A DNA stretch of 64,000 bases, from assembly GCA_944320745.1 (NCBI GenBank), contig CALUIN010000007.1, forward strand, positions 16,792-80,791. Direction: 5' to 3'. Below the pieces are notes generated by a model. It saw only the letters and a list, made by a program, of their open reading frames with translations, had not been told where the DNA came from and did no database searches. Below are positions 33,788 through 41,859 of the stretch, in pieces; the first letter of the stretch is position 1; every line of letters starts with the position of its first letter. The position numbers and the translations under genes were made by a program. Origin of the DNA: an uncultured Alloprevotella sp. (GTDB lineage Bacteria; Bacteroidota; Bacteroidia; Bacteroidales; Bacteroidaceae).

Positions 33788-33866
33788 GGAAAGTCGGAAG
33801 CCGGGTGGGCGGACTTGCACTAAAGCCTCAGACGGCGCAAGGACGCCCGCCCTGTTTCCGACTTTC
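33788..33866 (+). other. Large intercistronic hairpin between mreB and mreC
   Basis: GAAAGTCGGAA (33789-33799) pairs perfectly with TTCCGACTTTC (33856-33866), enclosing a GC-rich inner GGGCGG/CCGCCC stem. There is no T run, so it is not a standard terminator. It ends 5 nt before the mreC ATG, where it could limit initiation or act as a processing/stability element. Confidence 0.65.
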
Positions 33867-33871
33867 TACAT

Positions 33872-34747
33872 ATGCCCACCAGAATGTACAACCTCATAGA
33901 GTTTCTGCGCAAGTACCATTATATCATCTTATTCCTGATACTCGAAGGAATAAGTTTCCTCCTTCTGTTCCGCTTCAATCACTACCAGGGAAACGTCTGG
34001 TTCAGCGCCGCCAATTCCGCCGCGGCACACGTTGACCGCTGGTACGCGGACGCTCTCTCCTACCTCCAGCTGCGCACCCTCAACCGCGAACTCACCGACG
34101 CCAACATCCGGCTTCAACTGGAAGCCGACCAGCTGCGCGAAGCGCTCCTCACCGCTACACACGACTCCACCTACACGGAGCGGACCGTCTACGAGCAGCT
34201 GAAGGACTTCCGGCTTATCCCCGCTACCGTGGTCTCCAATTCGCGCCGGCGCAGCAACAACTACCTCGTCATAGACCGCGGCGAAGCGGACGGCGTACGC
34301 TCGGAAATGGGAGTCGTAGGCGGGGGCGGCGTGGTCGGCATCGTCTACCTGACCGGGCCGCATTTCTCGCTGGTACTCCCCGTGACGAACAAAAAGTCCA
34401 GCATCAGCTGCCGCGTCCGCGGCCAACGCTACTTCGGCTACCTGCAATGGGACGGCGAAGCGCTGGGACATGCCCACCTGGACGACATCCCGCGCTACGC
34501 CAGAGTGAAAAAAGGAGAATGCGTGGAGACAAGCGGCTACTCCTCCGTATTTCCGCCCGGCATTTTCGTGGGCCGCATCAGCGGCATCAGCAATTCACAG
34601 GACGGACAGACATACCGCCTCGACGTCAATCTGGGCACCGACTTCGCCAACCTGAGAGACGTCAGCGTCATCGCCACGCCCTATAAGGCCGAGATCGACA
34701 CGCTCCACCGCCGCGCTGCCGCGGCCGATGCCGCACTCGAGGAGTAA
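33872..34747 (+). CDS. mreC: Rod-shape-determining protein MreC
   Basis: Periplasmic scaffold linking MreB to the wall enzymes. 291 aa with one N-terminal membrane helix (about 17-33), a coiled-coil segment (LNRELTDANIRLQLEADQLREALL, described by its leading LNRELTDANI) and the double beta-barrel MreC core with NNYLVIDRGEADGV and GVVGIVYL. M5 (33884) is an alternative start. Confidence 0.94.
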   Translation: MPTRMYNLIEFLRKYHYIILFLILEGISFLLLFRFNHYQGNVWFSAANSAAAHVDRWYADALSYLQLRTLNRELTDANIRLQLEADQLREALLTATHDSTYTERTVYEQLKDFRLIPATVVSNSRRRSNNYLVIDRGEADGVRSEMGVVGGGGVVGIVYLTGPHFSLVLPVTNKKSSISCRVRGQRYFGYLQWDGEALGHAHLDDIPRYARVKKGECVETSGYSSVFPPGIFVGRISGISNSQDGQTYRLDVNLGTDFANLRDVSVIATPYKAEIDTLHRRAAAADAALEE

Positions 34748-34799
34748 GCGCCCCGCCCGCCGCGCCGCACGCGGCCTACAAAAGCAACAGACTTAAACC

Positions 34800-35309
34800 A
34801 TGATACAGACAGTCCTCTCCCGGACAGGCTGGTTCGTCCTCCTGTTCTTCCTGCAGATATTGGTATTCAATCACATACACCTCTTCGGCTACGCCACGCC
34901 GATGCCCTATGTGTACTTCATCCTGCTCCTGCCCAGCTCCACGCCTCGCTGGGCCAGCATCTCGCTGGGTTTCGCCCTCGGCTTGCTGGTGGACATTTTC
35001 ACCAATACGCCGGGCATGGCCGCCGCCGCGCTCTGCCTGACAGGACTCGTGTCGCAGCCTTTGCTCAACCTCTTTGCCCCACGCGACCGTGAAGACGATG
35101 CAATCCTGCCCTCCGTCGCCACGATGAAATGGACCGGTTTCATGAAGTACGCCGTCTGCCTCACCGTGCTCCACTGCACCACCTTCTTCGTCATAGAGTC
35201 CTTCACCATCCGCAACTGGCAGGACCTGCTGCCCTACATCGCCGGCAGCGCAGCGCTGACACTTCTCTTCATCGCCGCCTTCGAAATGCTACGCTCCCGC
35301 CGTAGCTGA
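34800..35309 (+). CDS. mreD: Rod-shape-determining membrane protein MreD
   Basis: 169 aa with about five membrane helices, located between mreC and the PBP2 gene. Sequence similarity of MreD proteins is low; the assignment rests on size, topology and position. LGFALGLLVDIFTNTPGMAA fits the conserved G-x3-D region of the family. Confidence 0.9.
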   Translation: MIQTVLSRTGWFVLLFFLQILVFNHIHLFGYATPMPYVYFILLLPSSTPRWASISLGFALGLLVDIFTNTPGMAAAALCLTGLVSQPLLNLFAPRDREDDAILPSVATMKWTGFMKYAVCLTVLHCTTFFVIESFTIRNWQDLLPYIAGSAALTLLFIAAFEMLRSRRS

Positions 35310-35351
35310 CTTTTCGCTCCTGCATCCACACCTCACTCCCCCCCCGACAAC

Positions 35352-37193
35352 ATGGCCAACGAGCTCAATTTTTCCAATCGTAAATTCATCATCGGCAGCA
35401 TCGTTACCGGCGTCATCATCATATACCTCATCCGTCTCTTCACGCTCCAGCTGATGAGCGACGACTACAAGAAAAATGCCGACTCCAATGCTTTCCGCAA
35501 GGAGATTCAATACCCCTCGCGCGGGCTTATCTACGACCGCAAGCACCGGCTGCTCGTCTACAACGAGTCATCCTACAACATCATGGTCATCATGAACGAC
35601 CAGCGGGGAATAGACACGCTGGACTTCTGCCGCACCATCGGCATCACGAAGGATTTCTACATCAAGCGGATGGAAGAAATCAAGGCCAAGACCAACTATT
35701 CGCGCTACACGCCGCAGGTTTTCCTCAGCCAGATTCCCTCGCAGGAGTTTTCCGTGTTCCGGGAAAAGCTGTTCCGCTTCAACGGTTTCTCCGCCGAAAA
35801 GCGCTCCGTGCGCCACTACACCTCGGGCATCGCCGCCCACATCTTAGGCGACATGGGCGAGGTGAGCAACGCGGACATCGAGGAGGACAACTACTACCAA
35901 AGCGGCGACTACATCGGCAAGCTCGGTGTGGAACGCTCCTACGAGAAACAGCTGCGCGGCGAAAAGGGGATGCGCATCATGCTCCGCGACGTACACGGCC
36001 GGACAAAGGGCCACTACCAGAACGGCAAGTACGACAAGGCGCCCATACCCGGCAAGGACCTCATGCTCAGCATCGACAGCGAGCTGCAAGCCTTGGCCGA
36101 ACGCCTGCTCGAGGGAAAACTCGGCGCCATCGTGGCCATAGAGCCCTCCACGGGCGAAATACTCTGCATGGCATCGTCGCCTTCCTACGACCCCCGGCTC
36201 ATGGTGGGGCGCGACCGGGGGAAAAACCACCAGAGGCTGAACAGCGACCCCATGAAGCCGCTCCTTAACCGCGCCATCATGGGCACCTATCCGCCCGGCT
36301 CCACCTTCAAGCTCACACAGGCCCTCATCGGGCTTCAGGAAGGCAGCATCGACCCCACCATTTCCTTCCCCTGCCACCACGGATTCAACTACCGCGGCCT
36401 GCACGTGGGCTGCCACTCCCACGCTTCCCCCATCAGTCTGATACCTGCCCTCGGCACCTCGTGCAACGCCTACTTCTGCTGGAACCTTTACCGCCTCTTC
36501 AGCAACCGCTCCAGGTTCAAGTCCACGCAGGACGCCATGACGCGGTGGAAGGACCACGCCGTGGCTATGGGCTTCGGATACAAGCTCGGCGTGGACCTGC
36601 CCGGCGAGCGCCGCGGCATGATTCCCAACGCGCAGTACTACGACAAGGCCTACCGCGGCCGCTGGAACGCGCTGACGGTCATCTCCATTGCCATCGGGCA
36701 GGGCGAAGTCACGGCCACGCCGCTCCAGATAGCCAACCTGGCCGCCACCGTAGCCAACCGCGGCTTTTACTATATCCCCCACATCATCCACGACATCCGC
36801 GGCAGCCAGATCGACAGCATCTACCGCACGCGCCACTACACGCTCGTCGACCGCAAGTGGTACAACTACGTCGTGGCGGGCATGCGCCGCGCCGTCACCC
36901 ACGGCACCTGCCACAGCGCCAACCTGCCTGGCATCGAGGTCTGCGGAAAGACGGGAACTGCCCAGAACCGCGGGCACGACCACAGTACGTTCGCCGGATT
37001 CGCCCCGATGAACGACCCGAAGATCGCCGTATCCGTCTACGTGGAAAACGGCGGCTGGGGCAACACCTACGGCGTACCCCTCGGCGCGCTCATCATTGAG
37101 CAGTACCTGAACGGGAAACTTTCGCCCGAATCGGCCAAAAAGGCGGACGCCTTCCAGCACAAACATATCAAATACGCAGACTATGCCCGATAA
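35352..37193 (+). CDS. mrdA: Penicillin-binding protein 2 (elongasome transpeptidase)
   Basis: 613-aa monofunctional class B PBP for rod elongation. It has one N-terminal membrane helix (about 12-30), a dimerisation domain from YPSRGLIYDR, and transpeptidase motifs S-x-x-K in PPGSTFKL (about 315-322), SCN in LGTSCNAYF and KTG in CGKTGTAQ. The end overlaps rodA by 11 nt, which suggests tight coupling with its glycosyltransferase partner. Confidence 0.95.
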   Translation: MANELNFSNRKFIIGSIVTGVIIIYLIRLFTLQLMSDDYKKNADSNAFRKEIQYPSRGLIYDRKHRLLVYNESSYNIMVIMNDQRGIDTLDFCRTIGITKDFYIKRMEEIKAKTNYSRYTPQVFLSQIPSQEFSVFREKLFRFNGFSAEKRSVRHYTSGIAAHILGDMGEVSNADIEEDNYYQSGDYIGKLGVERSYEKQLRGEKGMRIMLRDVHGRTKGHYQNGKYDKAPIPGKDLMLSIDSELQALAERLLEGKLGAIVAIEPSTGEILCMASSPSYDPRLMVGRDRGKNHQRLNSDPMKPLLNRAIMGTYPPGSTFKLTQALIGLQEGSIDPTISFPCHHGFNYRGLHVGCHSHASPISLIPALGTSCNAYFCWNLYRLFSNRSRFKSTQDAMTRWKDHAVAMGFGYKLGVDLPGERRGMIPNAQYYDKAYRGRWNALTVISIAIGQGEVTATPLQIANLAATVANRGFYYIPHIIHDIRGSQIDSIYRTRHYTLVDRKWYNYVVAGMRRAVTHGTCHSANLPGIEVCGKTGTAQNRGHDHSTFAGFAPMNDPKIAVSVYVENGGWGNTYGVPLGALIIEQYLNGKLSPESAKKADAFQHKHIKYADYAR

Positions 37194-38646
37194 CTCTCCC
37201 CGCAATCCCGCCTTCACGGCCGACTGGGTCGTCATCGTCATCTTCCTCGCCCTCATGGCGTTCGGCTGGATCAGCATCTGCGGCGCAAGCCACGAAATCG
37301 GCGACACGGACTTTCTGAGCTGGAGCACGCGCACCGGCAAGCAGCTGGTGTGGATGAGCTGCGCCGTGCTGCTGGGCTTTGTCCTGCTCATGGTCGACGA
37401 CCGCTACTTCGACACACTGGCCGACCTGCTCTACTGGGTCATGATTGGCGTGCTCTTCATCACCCCCTTCATAGCAAAGGACATCAAGGGCTCCCACTCC
37501 TGGATAAGCCTGGGCTCCATCAGCCTGCAGCCCGCCGAGTTTGCCAAGTGCACCACGGCACTGGCGCTCGCCAAGCTCATCAACCGCTACGGCTTCACGC
37601 TGGATAACATGCGCAACCTGGCCCAGGCCGCCGGCATGGTGCTCCTGCCGTTCGCCCTCATTGTGATGCAGCGCGAGACGGGCTCCGCCCTGGTCTACCT
37701 GTCCTTCTTCCTCATGTTCTACCGCGAGGGCATGCCGGGCAGTTTCCTCTTCACGGCCACGGCCGCCGTGGTCTACTTCATCGTAGGCATCCGCTTCTCG
37801 GACGTGGTGGTGCCCATGACGCACACCTCGGTCGGCGAGTTTTCCGTATTGCTCATGATCTGGCTCTTCACGGCGGGCCTCGTGCGGGTCTACTGCCCGC
37901 ACACGCCCCATGCCACGCGCCTCTTTGTCTGGGGCGGCACGGCCACGGCCTTGGCCCTGCTGTTCTCCCACTTCGTCATCCCGTTCGACGTGGCATGGGT
38001 CCAAGTGGGCGTCTGCATCGGAATGGCCTGCTACCTGGGCTGGCAGGCGCTGGGCGAACGGGCCGGGCGCTACACGCTCATCGCCCTCTTCGCCTTGGGC
38101 TCCACTGCCTTTCTCTACTCCGCCAACTACACGCTCAACCACATCCTTGAGCCTCACCAGCAAGTGCGCGTCCGCGTGCTGCTGGGCATGGAGGAAAGCA
38201 TCACCGATGCGGGCTACAACGTCAACCAGAGCAAGATAGCCATCGGCTCGGGCGGACTGCTGGGCAAGGGCTTCCTCAACGGCACGCAGACCAAGCTGAA
38301 ATACGTGCCCGAACAGGACACGGACTTCATCTTCTGCACCGTGGGCGAGGAGGAAGGCTTCATCGGCTCGGCGGCCGTGCTGCTGCTGTTTCTCGCGCTC
38401 ATCCTGCGCTTGGTCTACCTTGCAGAAAGGCAGACCACGAAGTTCGGACGCGTCTACGGCTACTGCGTGCTGAGCGTCCTTTTCTTCCACGTGCTCATCA
38501 ACGTCGGCATGGTCATGGGCCTCATGCCTGTTATTGGCATCCCGCTGCCGTTCTTCAGCTATGGCGGCTCCTCGCTCTGGGGATTCACGCTCATGCTCTT
38601 CATCTTCCTGCGGATCGACGCAGGCAACAAACCGCGGCTGGCCTGA
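37183..38646 (+). CDS. rodA: SEDS peptidoglycan glycosyltransferase RodA
   Basis: Polymerises lipid II for lateral wall growth with PBP2. The 487-aa multi-pass protein has the SEDS signatures HSWISLGSISLQPAEFAK, GSGGLLGKGFLNGTQTK and FIFCTVGEEEGFIGS. It is about 100 residues longer than E. coli RodA because of extra hydrophobic segments in the middle (about 210-310), as is usual in Bacteroidota. Confidence 0.95.
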   Translation: MPDNSPRNPAFTADWVVIVIFLALMAFGWISICGASHEIGDTDFLSWSTRTGKQLVWMSCAVLLGFVLLMVDDRYFDTLADLLYWVMIGVLFITPFIAKDIKGSHSWISLGSISLQPAEFAKCTTALALAKLINRYGFTLDNMRNLAQAAGMVLLPFALIVMQRETGSALVYLSFFLMFYREGMPGSFLFTATAAVVYFIVGIRFSDVVVPMTHTSVGEFSVLLMIWLFTAGLVRVYCPHTPHATRLFVWGGTATALALLFSHFVIPFDVAWVQVGVCIGMACYLGWQALGERAGRYTLIALFALGSTAFLYSANYTLNHILEPHQQVRVRVLLGMEESITDAGYNVNQSKIAIGSGGLLGKGFLNGTQTKLKYVPEQDTDFIFCTVGEEEGFIGSAAVLLLFLALILRLVYLAERQTTKFGRVYGYCVLSVLFFHVLINVGMVMGLMPVIGIPLPFFSYGGSSLWGFTLMLFIFLRIDAGNKPRLA

Positions 38647-38693
38647 CCGCCGCTTCACACGGATTACCAAACTGATTGCTGCATATACCTCCC

Positions 38694-39143
38694 ATGAACA
38701 GACATACTTCAGAAAACCGTCGCGGCGTAGCGCTCTTCCTCCTGGTCGCAGCCCTTATCGTCGCCGTCATCATCTACTTCAAGACACAGACCCCCACGGC
38801 CGAACGCGCCGCCCGTCCCAGCGCCGGCCCGAATGCCAAAGAACCGGCCGTCGCCGTGCCGGACACGTCACTCTCGCCCGAATTTGGCTCCGACACTCCG
38901 GACAGCATCGTGCCGGCCGTCCCCGACTCCATCGGCGTGGACAACAGGCCGCCCGACGAGGCCGGCGCCGAGGACGGCTACTGGAACGGCTATCACGACG
39001 GCGTGGCCGGAGTGGAACTGACCGAGCACGACGTGACGAGCAACTTCCCCACCGAAGAAGAGCGCCGCACCTATGCCGAAAACTACCGCGAAGGCTACTT
39101 GCAGGGATTCCGCGAGGGGAGCGGACAGGAATTCAAACCGTGA
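38694..39143 (+). CDS. Small membrane-anchored protein downstream of rodA
   Basis: 149 aa: one N-terminal membrane helix (about 10-27), a Pro/Ala/Asp-rich linker, and a short C-terminal region with Tyr/Gly repeats (DGYWNGYHDGVAG, NYREGYLQGFREG). Not recognised. The layout suggests a periplasmic protein tethered to the inner membrane, and its place at the end of the rod cluster suggests a cell-envelope role (inferred). The start at 38694 is preferred over an in-frame ATG 18 nt upstream. Confidence 0.75.
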   Translation: MNRHTSENRRGVALFLLVAALIVAVIIYFKTQTPTAERAARPSAGPNAKEPAVAVPDTSLSPEFGSDTPDSIVPAVPDSIGVDNRPPDEAGAEDGYWNGYHDGVAGVELTEHDVTSNFPTEEERRTYAENYREGYLQGFREGSGQEFKP

Positions 39144-39615
39144 CCGCACCGCCCGCCCGTGGCGTATCCTTCCGGCCGCGCCTCATCGCGCCGCGAACGA
39201 GGGACACTGCGGCACATTCCCAGAAAAAACGGACTAAGGAAACAATTTTTTATGTACTTTTGCGTTGAAAACATGTAAGGACGAAAGTTAAGAAACTCCC
39301 GGACATGCCCGGAAGCCTTACGGCCCGCGGCGACATCCTTAGGAAAGTCCTGAAAACGAGAAGCTCACGCTCCGGCGGCGCCCGGCACATCCGTTGCCCG
39401 GGCACGACAGAAGCTCCGCGCCCTCCGCGCTGCCGGACTCACGCCGCGCCGCCCGGCGGCATGGCTCTTCCCGGCAAAGGGCAACCAAGACCGGGCGGCC
39501 CCACGCGGCCCGCCGTTTTTTATGCCCGTATGCCCCGAACCATTACAGAAGTGTCAAAAACAAACAGCGCCGCACACGGGAGCGGCGCGCCAAGAGGCAC
39601 AGTCACAACGACTCC
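39144..39615 (+). promoter_or_regulatory. Long structured leader upstream of the polysaccharide glycosyltransferases
   Basis: A -7 box TACTTTTG (39255-39262) precedes about 345 nt of noncoding DNA. GTAAGG (39275-39280) pairs with CCTTAC (39316-39321) around two small hairpins (AGTT-AAGA-AACT and CCGG-ACATGC-CCGG), a three-way-junction shape. At 39492-39521 an imperfect GC-rich stem is followed by TTTTTT, like an attenuator. A segment GGAAAGTCC at 39341 recalls RNase P RNA but the rest does not. Could be a regulatory leader or a short independent RNA. Confidence 0.4.
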
Positions 39616-40737
39616 ATGAGCAACGACTATCTCTATACAGTCATATCCTTCCTGACCAGCCTGCTGACGGCCATCATCGCCATGCCGTGGATGCTGCGAT
39701 TCTGCAAGAAGCGCGGCTTCTACGACCTGCCCAACGAGCGCAAGCTGCACCACCACAAGATACCGCGCCTCGGCGGCATGGTCTTTGTCCCCGCAGCCCT
39801 CGTCGGCATGATCGCTGCCCTGCTGCTCATGTCAGCCGCACAGCCCGATGTCCCCACGTTCCACGCTACAACGTTTGTCATCACGGGCGGCATTTTTCTG
39901 ATTTATCTCATCGGCCTGCTCGACGACCTCTTCGGCCTGCGGGCCAGTTTCAAGTTTATAGTGCAGTTTGTCGCCGCACTCGTCATGCCGCTCTGCGGCC
40001 TCTACATTGACAACCTGTACGGATTCTGCGGCATCCACGAGCTGCCGCTCTGGGCGGGCTATGCCTTCACCGTGCTGGTTTCGCTGCTCATTGTCAACTC
40101 CATCAATCTCATCGACGGGATAGACGGGCTGGCCTCTGGCCTGAGCCTGCTGGCCCTGTGCACGTTCACAGTGCTCTTCGCGCAAATGCACAGCATCGGC
40201 TACACGCTCTTCTCCGCCGCGCTCATAGCGCCGCTGCTCGTATTCATGCGCTACAACCTCTTCGGGAGCATCGTGCGGGGCACCAAGACCTTCATGGGCG
40301 ACTCGGGCAGCCTGATCCTGGGCTACGCGCTGGCTTACTTAGCCATCAAGTATGCCATGTCCGATGCCGGCGGGACGGACAGCACGTCCGACCCGCTGCT
40401 GACTGCCTTCACGCTCGTGCTCGTGCCCACGTTCGACCTGGTCCGCGTCGCGATAGGCCGCATGCGCCATCACGTCTCCATATTCCACGCCGACAAAAGC
40501 CACATTCATCATAAATTCCTTGCCGCAGGCTTCAACATGCACCAGGCACTGGCTGCCATCATAGCCGTGCAGGTGGCATACTGCCTGCTCAATTGGGGCC
40601 TTCACCTCGCCGGGATAGACACGACCATCATCGTCGTAACGGACATCCTGCTCTTCGCCATGCTCCAGCACGCACTCAACCTACGCATCAGCCGGCACCA
40701 GCAACAAGCGCCCCATAACCGAAAGACCAGAAAATGA
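39616..40737 (+). CDS. Undecaprenyl-phosphate sugar-phosphate transferase (WecA/TagO family)
   Basis: Starts a surface polysaccharide by loading a sugar-1-phosphate (probably GlcNAc-1-P) onto undecaprenyl phosphate. The 373-aa protein has about ten membrane helices and the family motifs FYDLPNERKLHHHKIPRLGG (about 31-50), LIGLLDDLFGL, NLIDGIDGLASG, FMGDSGSLILG and the cytosolic FHADKSHIHHKF His-rich loop of WecA. The frame is open 74 codons upstream, but that part is leader sequence. The end overlaps the next gene by 4 nt (ATGA). Confidence 0.92.
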   Translation: MSNDYLYTVISFLTSLLTAIIAMPWMLRFCKKRGFYDLPNERKLHHHKIPRLGGMVFVPAALVGMIAALLLMSAAQPDVPTFHATTFVITGGIFLIYLIGLLDDLFGLRASFKFIVQFVAALVMPLCGLYIDNLYGFCGIHELPLWAGYAFTVLVSLLIVNSINLIDGIDGLASGLSLLALCTFTVLFAQMHSIGYTLFSAALIAPLLVFMRYNLFGSIVRGTKTFMGDSGSLILGYALAYLAIKYAMSDAGGTDSTSDPLLTAFTLVLVPTFDLVRVAIGRMRHHVSIFHADKSHIHHKFLAAGFNMHQALAAIIAVQVAYCLLNWGLHLAGIDTTIIVVTDILLFAMLQHALNLRISRHQQQAPHNRKTRK

Positions 40738-41564
40738 TGCCTTATAAAGTATCTTTCTCCATCGTCGTCTACTGCCACCCTCTCGAAGAACTGCAGGCGG
40801 TCCTCGCCTCCGTCCTTCTCTACAAAGGGGAAAAACGCATATTCCTCATCGACAACTCTCCTACGCGCGAGGCCGAAAGCCTTACACGGATGGACGACTC
40901 CATCTGCTACGTCAACAACGGCCGCAACGCCGGATTCGGCCAAGGCCACAACCGGGGACTCGAACTGGCCGAGGCCTATGGCAGCAAATACCACTTCGTG
41001 CTCAACCCGGACATCACCTACACGCGCGACGTGGCCGCCAGCATGATTGACTTCATGGAGCAGCACGAAGAGGTAGCGCAGGTCATGCCGCGCATTCTCT
41101 ACCCGGACGGCCGGATGCAGTATTTGCCCAAATTGTGCCCCACGCCGTGGATGCTCCTGCTGCGGCAGATGAGACGTCCCGCCAGAACCTACGCCCGCCG
41201 CATGGAGCGCTTCGAAATGCGCCGCATGAGCAACGACCGCACGTACGACGTGGCCTGCATCTCGGGATGCTTCTCCCTGCTGCGCATGAGCGCGGTGAAG
41301 CAAGTGGGCGGCTACGACAAACGCTACTTCATGTATTTCGAGGACACGGACCTGACGCGCCGGCTGCACCGCCACTTCCGCACCGTCTACTTCCCGATGG
41401 TGGAGGTACACCATGCCTACGGCCACGGAGCGGCCAAGAATCCGCGCCTCTTCCTGCACTTCGTCCGCTCCTGTGTGAAGTATTTCTGCAAATGGGGATG
41501 GGTGTTCGACGGGGAACGAAAGAAGTTCAACAAAGAAGTGCTGCGCCAGGTGGAAGCCGGATAG
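40734..41564 (+). CDS. Family 2 glycosyltransferase (rhamnosyltransferase-like)
   Basis: 276-aa GT-A enzyme, cytosolic face of the membrane. FSIVVYCHPLEELQAVLASV, NNGRNAGFGQGHNRGLELA, FVLNPDI (DxD-like site), ISGCFSLLRMSAVKQVGGYDK and YFEDTDLTRRL match the rhamnosyl/galactosyl transferases of O-antigen and lipid-linked glycans. Its ATGA overlap with the WecA-type gene suggests it adds the second sugar to the same lipid-linked chain. Confidence 0.9.
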   Translation: MMPYKVSFSIVVYCHPLEELQAVLASVLLYKGEKRIFLIDNSPTREAESLTRMDDSICYVNNGRNAGFGQGHNRGLELAEAYGSKYHFVLNPDITYTRDVAASMIDFMEQHEEVAQVMPRILYPDGRMQYLPKLCPTPWMLLLRQMRRPARTYARRMERFEMRRMSNDRTYDVACISGCFSLLRMSAVKQVGGYDKRYFMYFEDTDLTRRLHRHFRTVYFPMVEVHHAYGHGAAKNPRLFLHFVRSCVKYFCKWGWVFDGERKKFNKEVLRQVEAG

Positions 41565-41590
41565 TCCGGCGGACACAGCATCCTGCCGCA

Positions 41591-41638
41591 ACGGCGCGGG
41601 GGCATTCCGAAACGAAGGAATGCCCCCGCGCCGTTTTC
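41591..41638 (+). terminator. Strong terminator after the glycosyltransferase pair
   Basis: CGGCGCGGGGGCATTCC (41592-41608) pairs perfectly over 17 bp with 41617-41633 around an 8-nt loop, then TTTT. Confidence 0.88.
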
Positions 41639-41654
41639 TGTAAGCCTGCGGCAA

Positions 41655-41735
41655 CGGGCCTTAGCGCGCGGGAAACTGGCCTTAGCCCCGATTTTACTGG
41701 GCCTGGCCCCGCGACGACGGGCCTTAGTCCCGTTT
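41655..41735. repeat. 21-bp repeat family, locus 7
   Basis: Four forward units begin at 41659 (CCTTAGCGCG), 41680 (CCTTAGCCCC), 41702 (CCTGGCCCCG) and 41722 (CCTTAGTCCC), spaced 20-22 bp, in the gap between convergent genes. Confidence 0.85.
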
Positions 41736-41797
41736 CACCTCGTCATAGGCCCGCCATGCGGCGGCGATGCGGCGGGCAACGGCAGGGGCGACGATGC

Positions 41798-41829
41798 AAA
41801 AAAAGCCCGCGCCGGAAAGGACGCGGGCC
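41798..41829 (-). terminator. Terminator of the S46 peptidase gene
   Basis: Minus strand GCCCGCG (41828-41822) pairs with CGCGGGC (41811-41805), followed by seven T. Confidence 0.85.
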
Positions 41830-41859
41830 GTAATCAGGGGTGCGGAGACGAAGGCGACG

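Noticed and set aside
39255-39521. RNase P RNA gene
   Set aside because: Only GGAAAGTCC near 39341 is reminiscent. The flanking P4 strands and the conserved 3' half were not found.
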